Source of the DNA: Sporolactobacillus spathodeae
Lineage (GTDB): Bacteria > Bacillota > Bacilli > Bacillales > Sporolactobacillaceae
Direction: 5' to 3'
DNA: 64,000 nt
Assembly: GCF_016908935.1 (NCBI RefSeq)
Contig: NZ_JAFBEV010000001.1
Location: 170,613 to 234,612, forward strand
The notes below the pieces were generated by a model. It made no database searches. It was not told the DNA's origin and saw only the letters and a list, made by a program, of their open reading frames with translations. Positions 9,355 to 16,361 of this stretch are shown piece after piece (the stretch's first letter is position 1; the number at the start of each line of letters is the position of its first letter). A program made the translations under genes and the position numbers.

Positions 9355-9430
9355 GAAAGTATAAAGATTTTTGCACAAAAATGCAGCGAGCAACCGAAGC
9401 GCGCTTTTGCTACGAAAGAGGACTCGGATC
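9355..9430 (+). repeat. Dispersed intergenic repeat, copy A (internally deleted)
   Basis: The left flank (AAGTATAAAGATTTTTGCAC, then AAAAATGCAGCG) is nearly identical to that of copy E at 32219. It jumps directly to the right-hand core AGCAACCGAAGCGC, so the middle of about 90 bp is missing. It lies between the MutT-like terminator and the efflux promoter. Confidence 0.7.
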
Positions 9431-9454
9431 ATCCAATTTTTTTTTACTTTTTTA

Positions 9455-9483
9455 TTGTGATTGATTAAAAAAAATGCTATATT
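9455..9483 (+). promoter_or_regulatory. Promoter of the efflux adaptor-MFS operon
   Basis: TTGTGA at 9455-9460 and TATATT at 9478-9483 are separated by 17 bp, a good sigma-A arrangement. Transcription would start near 9490, directly before the palindrome at 9502-9523. Confidence 0.55.
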
Positions 9484-9501
9484 ACTCTTTGCACAAAAAA
9501 A

Positions 9502-9523
9502 GTTAATAAAGTTAACTATTAAC
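9502..9523. promoter_or_regulatory. Palindromic operator candidate of the efflux operon
   Basis: Perfect arms GTTAATA (9502-9508) and TATTAAC (9517-9523) enclose a central GTTAAC (9511-9516). The site lies just downstream of the predicted transcription start and 40 bp before the adaptor gene. A MarR-type regulator is encoded at the end of the same cluster, and MarR proteins typically bind AT-rich palindromes of this size, so it is the obvious candidate ligand. Confidence 0.55.
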
Positions 9524-9562
9524 AAGGTTATCTATTTTACAGAATGGAAGGGGAAACTAGGA

Positions 9563-10219
9563 ATGAGTAATTTTACTCGTCTTCTTATTATTAACATTAT
9601 CGTCATTATCGTTCTTATTTGCGGCGGCGCGGTTGGCTACTATTACTACGATCAGGCAGCAAATTATGTTCGAACGGATAACGCTGCAGTCAGCGGTCAA
9701 GCAATTTCGATTGTAGCGCCGACCTCAGGCAAATTGATTTCATGGTCCGGCAATACGGGGAAAACATTTGATCAGAACCAGGTGATTGGGAAAATTTCAG
9801 GAATGGGCGCAGTTGGCAAACCGGTTCAGACTGAGGTCAAGATGCCAGAGAAAGCAACAATCGCCGAAAACAGTGCCGTGAAAAACACATTTATTGCAGC
9901 GGGCACACAACTTGCAGAAGCTTTTGATTTAAAGGCGCTTTATATCACCGCTAATGTCGATGAAACCAGTATTGATCAGGTGAAAGTCGGACAAAAAGTT
10001 GATGTTTCTATCGATGCGTTCAAAGGGACGAAATTCACCGGAAAAGTGACACAAATTGGAACGGCAACTGCGGGAACATTTTCCTTGATTGCCAATTCAA
10101 ACAGCAATGGTAATTATACAAAAGTAACTCAAGTTGTGCCGGTTAAGATTGAACTTGACGGTTTCAAAGGCGAAAAACTGCTTCCGGGCATGAACGCTAC
10201 CGTTAAAATTCATATTTAA
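9563..10219 (+). CDS. HlyD/EmrA-like efflux adaptor, short form
   Basis: A 218-residue membrane-fusion-type protein paired with the adjacent MFS pump. One N-terminal membrane helix (about 5-30) is followed by NAAVSGQAISIVAPTSGKL, the typical start of the lipoyl-like barrel-sandwich domain, and then a beta-barrel (DETSIDQVKVGQKVDVSIDA; LLPGMNATVKI at the C-terminus). The long coiled-coil hairpin that most HlyD/EmrA proteins insert between the lipoyl halves is absent, so the protein is about half the usual length. ATG 9563 follows GGAAGGGG; the frame upstream has no start with a ribosome-binding site. It is the first gene of the efflux cluster. Confidence 0.82.
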   Translation: MSNFTRLLIINIIVIIVLICGGAVGYYYYDQAANYVRTDNAAVSGQAISIVAPTSGKLISWSGNTGKTFDQNQVIGKISGMGAVGKPVQTEVKMPEKATIAENSAVKNTFIAAGTQLAEAFDLKALYITANVDETSIDQVKVGQKVDVSIDAFKGTKFTGKVTQIGTATAGTFSLIANSNSNGNYTKVTQVVPVKIELDGFKGEKLLPGMNATVKIHI

Positions 10220-10242
10220 AATAAGACGGAAGGAGGGATTTG

Positions 10243-12057
10243 ATGACACCGTTCCTTTCCATTTATGGCGGTTGCGCGCTTGTCGCGCTGGTTTTGTTTA
10301 ATTGGCTATTGCTGCACAGAAGATGGCGCCGAAAAGCCGGATTGACTGATTCACAGGCACGGGCCAAACGGGCATTTAAAACGATCAGCCGAAGAGAAAC
10401 ACCTGAAGAAACAACAATTCGTTCACAACGGATGCAGAAATTATCGGAAACAACGATCGAACCCAATAGAAGGACTAGCCCTGAAAAGGCGGCAATGGCA
10501 CCAACTGGCGCAAATGTCACGAGTCCAAAAATCAATTTGCTATCTGTGATGCTTGTGCTATTGCTCGGTGCATTTATAGCTTTGCTTAATCAGACATTGA
10601 TGAATGTGGCTTTGCCGAAAATGATGACGGCTTTTAATATTTCAACGAGTACTGCTCAGTGGATTACAACCGGGTATATGCTCGTCAATGGTGTGCTGAT
10701 TCCTGTAACAGCCTTTTTAATGGAGACGTTCACCACGCGTCGTCTATTCCTGTCAGCAATGGGTTTGTTTACGGCAGGGACATTGATTTGTGCAATTGCG
10801 CCTGGATTTACGTTTTTAATGATTGGTCGCGTTGTTCAAGCGTCAGGTGCCGGCATTATTATGCCGTTGATGACCAATGTTTTTCTAACTGTTTTCCCAC
10901 CTGAAAAACGCGGTGGGGCAATGGGTATGATGGGTTTGGCGATGATTTTCGCGCCAGCGATTGGTCCGACGCTTTCTGGCTATATTGTCGAACACTTTAC
11001 TTGGCGTCTCTTGTTCTGGGTTGTTTTTCCACTCGGATTGATTGATATTGCACTTGCTTACCGCTATCTGGCTAATGTTGGCAAACGTACTTTTCCGAAG
11101 TTGGATGTTCTTGGCTTGATTCTTTCGACGACTGGCTTTGGCGGGTTGCTCTATGCCTTCAGCGAAGCTGGCAATAAAGGCTGGGACAGCCTATCCGTTA
11201 AACTTACGCTTATCATCGGCATTATTTCATTAATACTGTTTGTGTGGCGGGAACTAGTTATCGAGAATCCGATACTGGATTTAAAGGTGTTTCGCTACAA
11301 AATATTTACACTTACGACAATTATTAATATATTTATCACAATGGCAATGTTTGCAGCGATGATTCTTCTGCCTATTTACTTGCAGAATATCCGCAGCTTT
11401 ACACCGTTGCAATCCGGATTGCTGCTTCTTCCGGGTGCATTGTTGATGGGTGTGATGTCGCCAATCACCGGAATCTTATTTGATCGAATCGGTTCGCGTC
11501 CACTTGCGATTATCGGCCTTTTAATCACAGTTCTGACAACGTGGCAATTTGCATTACTGACGGATGCGACGTCTTTTGGTCACATCATGTTTCTTTACAC
11601 AGCCCGTATGTTTGGTATGTCATTGTTGATGATGCCGATAATGACAGAGGGGCTGAATAATTTGCCACGTACGCTCAATAGTCATGGGACGGCTATGTCG
11701 AATACGATGCGCCAAGTGGCTGGCTCGCTTGGCACAGCTTTTCTGGTTACGGTGATGACGAATCGGACTACCTATCATATGAGTGAATTTGCGAACCATG
11801 TGACGCTAAGTAACACGCCGCTTGACCACCAAGTCGGTATGGCCAGTTTCGCACTGGCCAATTCACAGCATCTCTCAATCAGCGCAGGACAAGGCTTGAT
11901 GCGCCAACTTCTAAATGGGAAAATGGGGCAGCTCGCTACAATTCAAGGGATAAATGATGCGTTTGTTGTGGCCACTGGCCTGACAATTGTCGCCTTGATT
12001 CTTTCATTTTTTATTAAGCGTTCAACACCATCTAAGAAAAAACAAACGATTCATTGA
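10243..12057 (+). CDS. DHA2-family MFS multidrug efflux transporter (EmrB/QacA type) with N-terminal extension
   Basis: A 604-residue proton-driven drug exporter of the 14-helix DHA2 family. The MFS core starts near residue 95 with LLGAFIALLNQTLMNVALP, followed by AQWITTGYMLVNGVLIP (motif D region), a motif-A-like loop and GPTLSGYIVEHFTWRLLFW (motif C). Unusually, about 90 residues precede the core: a membrane helix (about 7-24) and a strongly basic, hydrophilic linker. ATG 10243 follows AGGAGGG by five bases. The gap to the adaptor is 23 bp, so they are co-transcribed and probably form one pump. The transported drug is unknown. Confidence 0.88.
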   Translation: MTPFLSIYGGCALVALVLFNWLLLHRRWRRKAGLTDSQARAKRAFKTISRRETPEETTIRSQRMQKLSETTIEPNRRTSPEKAAMAPTGANVTSPKINLLSVMLVLLLGAFIALLNQTLMNVALPKMMTAFNISTSTAQWITTGYMLVNGVLIPVTAFLMETFTTRRLFLSAMGLFTAGTLICAIAPGFTFLMIGRVVQASGAGIIMPLMTNVFLTVFPPEKRGGAMGMMGLAMIFAPAIGPTLSGYIVEHFTWRLLFWVVFPLGLIDIALAYRYLANVGKRTFPKLDVLGLILSTTGFGGLLYAFSEAGNKGWDSLSVKLTLIIGIISLILFVWRELVIENPILDLKVFRYKIFTLTTIINIFITMAMFAAMILLPIYLQNIRSFTPLQSGLLLLPGALLMGVMSPITGILFDRIGSRPLAIIGLLITVLTTWQFALLTDATSFGHIMFLYTARMFGMSLLMMPIMTEGLNNLPRTLNSHGTAMSNTMRQVAGSLGTAFLVTVMTNRTTYHMSEFANHVTLSNTPLDHQVGMASFALANSQHLSISAGQGLMRQLLNGKMGQLATIQGINDAFVVATGLTIVALILSFFIKRSTPSKKKQTIH

Positions 12058-12107
12058 GCTGAGCCGGTCGTTCCTTCTAATCGTTTCTACGGAGGCTAGT
12101 CCAGCGC

Positions 12108-12121
12108 TTGACGAACGTCAA
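12108..12121. promoter_or_regulatory. Perfect palindrome overlapping the marR ribosome-binding site
   Basis: TTGACG and CGTCAA are separated by AA, giving a 14-bp palindrome six bases before the ATG. It overlaps the AAAGGAG. It could be an autoregulatory operator or a hairpin limiting translation; no evidence separates these. Confidence 0.35.
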
Positions 12122-12126
12122 AGGAG

Positions 12127-12564
12127 ATGGGACTCATCGACGAAAAAAAAAGAGAGGCAACGATTGAACAGATTGAGCATGCCTTGGCAATTATGATTCG
12201 AAGATTCAAGAAAAGCATCAATGAAAACCACACATCGAACATCACCGCGCATGAGTATGTCTTCCTGTCTTGCCTGTTCAAGAAACAGCAAGAAACCGCT
12301 TCGGGTCTGGCGAAACAATTTGAAGTCACGCCTAGCTATGCGACGATTGTTGTCGATAAATTGATTCGGTCTGGTTATGTTCAGCGTCGGCGCTCAACGA
12401 CGGATCGACGGATTGTAGAATTGACCGTAACAGATAAGGGCGTCAAAACGTACGAAGCGCTTAGCGTTGTCAGAAGGCAGGTTTTACAACAGGTGTTTGG
12501 AAAACTAAACGACGATGAATTGATGCAGATGCTTCAACTTGTCGCCAAGTTGTCCGATGAATAA
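12127..12564 (+). CDS. MarR-family transcriptional regulator
   Basis: A 145-residue winged-helix protein of the MarR family. The recognition region reads SGLAKQFEVTPSYATIVVDKLIRSGYVQRRRSTTDRRIVELTVTDKG, cut here by description rather than fully quoted: helix-turn-helix about 60-82, wing with the diagnostic DRR near residue 97. It lies 69 bp downstream of the MFS gene on the same strand, so it probably represses the pump and responds to its substrates. AAGGAG abuts the ATG directly, an odd spacing. An in-frame stop just upstream excludes a longer protein, and a rare ATT start 36 bases downstream is possible. Confidence 0.88.
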   Translation: MGLIDEKKREATIEQIEHALAIMIRRFKKSINENHTSNITAHEYVFLSCLFKKQQETASGLAKQFEVTPSYATIVVDKLIRSGYVQRRRSTTDRRIVELTVTDKGVKTYEALSVVRRQVLQQVFGKLNDDELMQMLQLVAKLSDE

Positions 12565-12578
12565 TCACTCCGATTAAG

Positions 12579-12622
12579 ATGTCTCAATAGTCGATTGATT
12601 CGACCGTGAGGCATTTTTTTTT
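12579..12622 (+). terminator. Terminator after marR
   Basis: ATGTCTCA pairs imperfectly with TGAGGCAT and an inner TCGA/TCGA adds to the stem. Nine T residues follow. Confidence 0.6.
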
Positions 12623-12649
12623 AGCTATATCTAAATTTATTGTTGTTTT

Positions 12650-12812
12650 ACTGACCAAAAGGCAATGTGTGATGACGCCTTGCGGGAAAAGCGAGCCAAG
12701 TGAGACCCTGCAGATTCTCGCTTGGCTGAGGAAACGCGCGACGTCCGCGGCAAACGCGCAACCGAAGCGCAATTGTTGAAAAAGGGCTTGGCAAAGCCAA
12801 GGTTTTTCTCAG
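12650..12812 (+). repeat. Dispersed intergenic repeat, copy B (full length, left-end variant 2)
   Basis: It starts with CTGACCAAAAGGCAATGTGTGA, a left end shared with copy H (quoted in part). It contains CGCCTTGCGGGAAAAGCGAG, GAGACCCTGCAGATTCTCGC, a GTCCGCGGCAAACGC core and ACCGAAGCGC. It ends in the hairpin CTTGGC-AAA-GCCAAG followed by GTTTTTC. GCCAAG and CTTGGC also pair inside the element. Confidence 0.8.
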
Positions 12813-13052
12813 GTATTTTGTTTCTTGAAAAGTACTGATTATAAGAGCCTGTAACGGATCATTGTCAGATGAATATGCTATAAAAAGATTTTCATTATTT
12901 GTTTCCACCGCTGCGAAATGCGCTATACTCACAACAAATTATATGTTCTTTCAGACCAACTTTTTCTATGTGGGTGGCTTGTTCTGATCGCCTGATAAAT
13001 TGCGTGCTTTTTCAGCGGATAACAATGAGCAATGATTAATCAGGAGGATTTT

Positions 13053-13925
13053 ATGAAACGTGTAAGGAAAGCTATTATTCCAGCAGCCGGTCTCGGTACG
13101 CGCTTTCTCCCAGCGACAAAAGCGATGCCGAAAGAAATGCTGCCGATTGTCGACAAGCCAACGATTCAATATATTGTTGAAGAAGCAGTCGCCTCAGGCA
13201 TTGAGGACATTATCATTGTCACTGGTAAAGGCAAACGAGCGATTGAAGATCATTTTGATCATGCATTCGAACTTGAATCGCATTTATTGAAACAAAGAAA
13301 GTATCATCTGCTTGAGCAAGTCCGTCAACCCTCGTCCGTTGCTATTTTTTTTATTCGTCAGAAGGAGCCAAAGGGTTTGGGACATGCCATTTGGTCTGCT
13401 CGCCAATTCGTTGGCAATGAACCTTTTGCGGTATTGCTCGGTGATGATATCATTGAGAATGACACCCCTTGTCTCAGGCAAATGATGATGAAATTTGATC
13501 AAGTTCAGTCAAGCATCGTCGCTGTTAAAAATGTACCGATTGATAAAACGAACAGATACGGGATTATTGATCCAGAGACGAAGCAGGACAATCTTTATTC
13601 CTTAAAGGGTTTGGTTGAAAAGCCAGGCATCGGTGAGGCGCCTTCAACGTTAGCCATAATTGGTCGCTATATTCTGACGCCTGCTGTATTTGATTTTCTT
13701 GGTGCCCAGCAAATGGGAAAGGGCGGGGAAATCCAATTGACCGATGCGATTTCCAATTTGCTAACGAAAGAAAAAGTGTATGGTTATTTGTTCAGCGGCA
13801 AGCGCTATGATGTTGGTGAGCCACTTGGATTTATCGAATCAAATATTGAAATGGCGCTTTCCCGCGCGGAATGGCGGGACGAATTGGTCCGTTATCTTGA
13901 TCAACTGCATCAGAAATTGCAGTAA
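13053..13925 (+). CDS. galU: UTP-glucose-1-phosphate uridylyltransferase
   Basis: It makes UDP-glucose from UTP and glucose-1-phosphate in the cytoplasm; in B. subtilis (gtaB) this feeds teichoic-acid glucosylation and glycolipid anchors. The 290-residue protein begins [20 protein letters not shown], followed by [16 protein letters not shown], the nucleotidyltransferase signature, with EKP and [10 protein letters not shown] further on. ATG 13053 was chosen because CAGGAGG ends five bases upstream. The same open frame extends 21 bases further back without a ribosome-binding site. It precedes gtrA and the teichoic-acid genes, which fits a cell-wall role. Confidence 0.95.
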   Translation: MKRVRKAIIPAAGLGTRFLPATKAMPKEMLPIVDKPTIQYIVEEAVASGIEDIIIVTGKGKRAIEDHFDHAFELESHLLKQRKYHLLEQVRQPSSVAIFFIRQKEPKGLGHAIWSARQFVGNEPFAVLLGDDIIENDTPCLRQMMMKFDQVQSSIVAVKNVPIDKTNRYGIIDPETKQDNLYSLKGLVEKPGIGEAPSTLAIIGRYILTPAVFDFLGAQQMGKGGEIQLTDAISNLLTKEKVYGYLFSGKRYDVGEPLGFIESNIEMALSRAEWRDELVRYLDQLHQKLQ

Positions 13926-14059
13926 CAAAAGGCGGAATCATAATCATTAAAAGATGATTGAGGTCGATGAAGTCAGTTTTTAAAAATACAGGCTGCTGTT
14001 TCAAACAGCGGTCTGAAATTGTGGACAGGCTTAAGCTAAAAGAGAAAGGATAGAAGAAA

Positions 14060-14482
14060 ATGAGTGAAAAACAAGAACGATCAGCTCATATTCCAAGCGC
14101 CGCATGGCAAAAAATACGTCTGCTCCGCCAGGTGATTATCTTTGGACTGGTCGGCGTGATGAATACAGCTGTCGATTTTTTTACCTTTTTACTGCTCACG
14201 CAAGTGTTTTCTATTTACTTTGCCTTTGCTCAGGTGATTTCGTATAGCGCAGGCATGCTCAATAGTTACCTATTCAATTCGAAAATCACTTTTTCCGCTT
14301 CAGGAAAATCTAAAACACGTTTGGTGAAATTCATTGTGCTTAATGTAGCCGTATTGCTGCTGACGCTCATTATCATGCATTCACTTTTGTCGCTGCCGCT
14401 TATCATCGATAAACTGATTAGCACGTTTGTTGGACTAGTCGTTAACTTTCTATTAAGCAAGTATTGGGTCTTCAAAAGCTGA
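14060..14482 (+). CDS. GtrA-like membrane protein
   Basis: A 140-residue protein of the GtrA family. It has four predicted membrane helices (about 25-45, 50-70, 88-108, 116-135) and motifs RQVIIFGLVGVMNTAVDFF and NFLLSKYWVF. GtrA-like proteins are associated with moving undecaprenyl-phosphate-linked sugars across the membrane for glucosylation of surface polymers. Between galU and tagD this suggests a role in decorating teichoic acid with glucose; that is inference from context. The ATG is preceded by AGAAAGGATAGAAGAAA. Confidence 0.85.
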   Translation: MSEKQERSAHIPSAAWQKIRLLRQVIIFGLVGVMNTAVDFFTFLLLTQVFSIYFAFAQVISYSAGMLNSYLFNSKITFSASGKSKTRLVKFIVLNVAVLLLTLIIMHSLLSLPLIIDKLISTFVGLVVNFLLSKYWVFKS

Positions 14483-14511
14483 TGCGCTTGTTCGAAAATG
14501 AATAGAAGTCA

Positions 14512-14540
14512 TTGTATTTGCAAGCTTCCAGGCTTATAAT
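14512..14540 (+). promoter_or_regulatory. Promoter upstream of tagD
   Basis: TTGTAT (14512-14517) and TATAAT (14535-14540) are 17 bp apart. The site is 170 bp before tagD. The leader that follows carries three GCATG repeats (about 14650-14690), which could fold or bind a regulator. Confidence 0.5.
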
Positions 14541-14710
14541 TACTGAAGTGTTCATTTACGGATTTTCAATTAACGGTTTATCCGAGGGGCGTATAGAAAG
14601 AGTGAATTAGTCAGATTTTATTATTGATGCAGTACCTTTGGACAAACATAGAGCATGCACCCTGATCCTGCATGGGTACAGATGCATGAAATTGAGGAGT
14701 GAAGTTAAAA

Positions 14711-15106
14711 ATGAAAAAAGTATTGACGTATGGAACTTTTGATCTTCTCCACTACGGACATATCAATATTTTACGTCGCGCCAAAGAATTAGGTGATTAT
14801 CTAATCGTCGGGCTTTCAACTGATGAATTCAATGCCCTAAAGCATAAGGAAGCCTATCATAGCTATGAGAACAGAAAGTTAATTCTTGAAGCCATCCGTT
14901 ATGTAGATAAGGTCATTCCGGAAAACGATTGGGATCAGAAAATAAAAGACGTACAGGAGAACGACATTGATATTTTCGTCATGGGTGACGACTGGGAAGG
15001 TAAATTTGATTTTCTGAAAGATTATTGCGAAGTCATCTATTTACCGCGAACCGTTGGCATTTCCACAACGAAAATCAAGCATGATTTGTTTTCCGTTAAA
15101 AAATGA
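14711..15106 (+). CDS. tagD: Glycerol-3-phosphate cytidylyltransferase
   Basis: TagD makes CDP-glycerol, the activated precursor of poly(glycerol phosphate) teichoic acid, in the cytoplasm. The 131-residue protein starts MKKVLTYGTFDLLHYGHINI, carrying the HxGH nucleotidyl-transfer motif, and ends with RTVGISTTKIK, the second catalytic signature. Length and sequence closely match B. subtilis TagD (129 residues). ATG 14711 follows GAGGAG by about 11 bases; a GTG at 14699 in the same frame sits directly on the ribosome-binding site. The stop overlaps the next gene by four bases (ATGA), so the two are coupled. Confidence 0.95.
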   Translation: MKKVLTYGTFDLLHYGHINILRRAKELGDYLIVGLSTDEFNALKHKEAYHSYENRKLILEAIRYVDKVIPENDWDQKIKDVQENDIDIFVMGDDWEGKFDFLKDYCEVIYLPRTVGISTTKIKHDLFSVKK

Positions 15107-16254
15107 TTAAAGAAGTTCTTATTGCGTGCTATTTGCGTGTTTTCCAAATGGTGTTTTCGATTTGCCGCTTGCTGCCATTAAAAAATAAAATAGTTTTTGT
15201 TGCCTCTTTCACAGACAACCCACTTTATGTGTTTCACGCGCTGAGAAAGCAACACGTAGCGGCAGAAATCATTTTTCTCTGCCGTGGTAAAGTGATCGAG
15301 GATTTCAGAAAAACAGGCTGTTCGACTTTCCCAATCGAAACTTTTCGGCTGCGTCATCTCTTGCATGCGGCCTATCACTTGGCGACGGGCAAAGTGATTA
15401 TTGTGGACAACTATTTTGCTTTTTTATCGGTCAGTCATTTTCGGAGAAATGTTACTTGTATTCAGCTTTGGCACGCGGTTGGCGCATTCAAAACGTTCGG
15501 TCTCTGCGATCATTCGATTGCCCACCGTACGAAGCGGGCGAGAGAGCGTTTTAAACAGGTGTACAGCCATTTTGATAAAATTATTGTCGGTTCCGACGCC
15601 ATGGAGCAGATTTTTCACCAATCTTTTGGTCTTGGAACCGATCATTTTATACATACAGGAATCCCGCGGACGGATCTCTTTTTTGATCAGAAGAAAATAG
15701 AAAAAATTCGTCAGGAATTTCATAGGCAATATGGTAATAAAATTATTATTCTTTATGCGCCAACCTTCCGTGACAATCAAACAAATTTGAATGCCCTCCC
15801 TTTTAACCCGAACGTATTGGAAGAAAAGCTGGGCAATAATTTTGTATTTCTTCTGAAATTTCATCCGCTTGTTTCGCAAAAGGCGTGTTTACCCAGTCAT
15901 TCTGGATTCATTATCGATTGTTCCGATCAGCCGATTAACACGTTGCTTCTTGGGGTCGATATGTTGATTACCGATTATTCTTCAATTCCTTTTGAATTTG
16001 CTTTACTTGATCGGCCAATGATTTTCTTCCCTTATGATATGGAAAACTATAGGGAGACACGTGGATTGACTGAAGACTATCTCGAAACAGTGCCGGGCCC
16101 TATTGCCGAAAACGAGGAGCAGCTCGTCGCATGTATTCACCAGGCCGCGCGGAGAGGGAGAGAAGCAGCGCGTTTTTCACAGATCTGGAATAAGTATTCA
16201 ACAGGCCAATCAAGCCGCCAAGTTGCCCAGTATATCGTGAGCTTGCTCGAATGA
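15103..16254 (+). CDS. tagB: CDP-glycerol glycerophosphotransferase, TagB-like
   Basis: A 383-residue CDP-glycerol glycerophosphotransferase. It has the family hallmarks QLWHAVGAFKTFG (catalytic His), ILYAPTFRDN and ITDYSSIPFEFALLDRPMIFF, and a hydrophobic N-terminal segment. Its length matches TagB (381 residues), the primase that adds the first glycerol phosphate to the lipid-linked disaccharide. TagF polymerases are about twice as long because of an extra N-terminal domain. It overlaps tagD by four bases. Primase rather than polymerase is inferred from size and from the TagF-like gene downstream. Confidence 0.82.
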   Translation: MIKEVLIACYLRVFQMVFSICRLLPLKNKIVFVASFTDNPLYVFHALRKQHVAAEIIFLCRGKVIEDFRKTGCSTFPIETFRLRHLLHAAYHLATGKVIIVDNYFAFLSVSHFRRNVTCIQLWHAVGAFKTFGLCDHSIAHRTKRARERFKQVYSHFDKIIVGSDAMEQIFHQSFGLGTDHFIHTGIPRTDLFFDQKKIEKIRQEFHRQYGNKIIILYAPTFRDNQTNLNALPFNPNVLEEKLGNNFVFLLKFHPLVSQKACLPSHSGFIIDCSDQPINTLLLGVDMLITDYSSIPFEFALLDRPMIFFPYDMENYRETRGLTEDYLETVPGPIAENEEQLVACIHQAARRGREAARFSQIWNKYSTGQSSRQVAQYIVSLLE

Positions 16255-16284
16255 GGCGACCACTCCCGAAATCAATCCTTTTTA

Positions 16285-16323
16285 CTGGGATACGAGCAGT
16301 CTCCGCTTCGGACTGCTTGTAAA
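16285..16323. other. Intercistronic hairpin between tagB-like and tagF-like
   Basis: AGCAGTC and GACTGCT form a perfect stem around a short loop rich in CCG/CGG. There is no T run, so it is more likely an RNA stability or processing element than a terminator. The 107-bp gap otherwise holds nothing. Confidence 0.35.
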
Positions 16324-16361
16324 ACGGTAAAAGTCATTAAAAAGCTCTGGAGGGCGTAGAA

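Noticed and set aside
15424..15879. 151-codon minus-strand open frame opposite the tagB-like gene
   Set aside because: Antisense to a conserved catalytic domain, without start signal.
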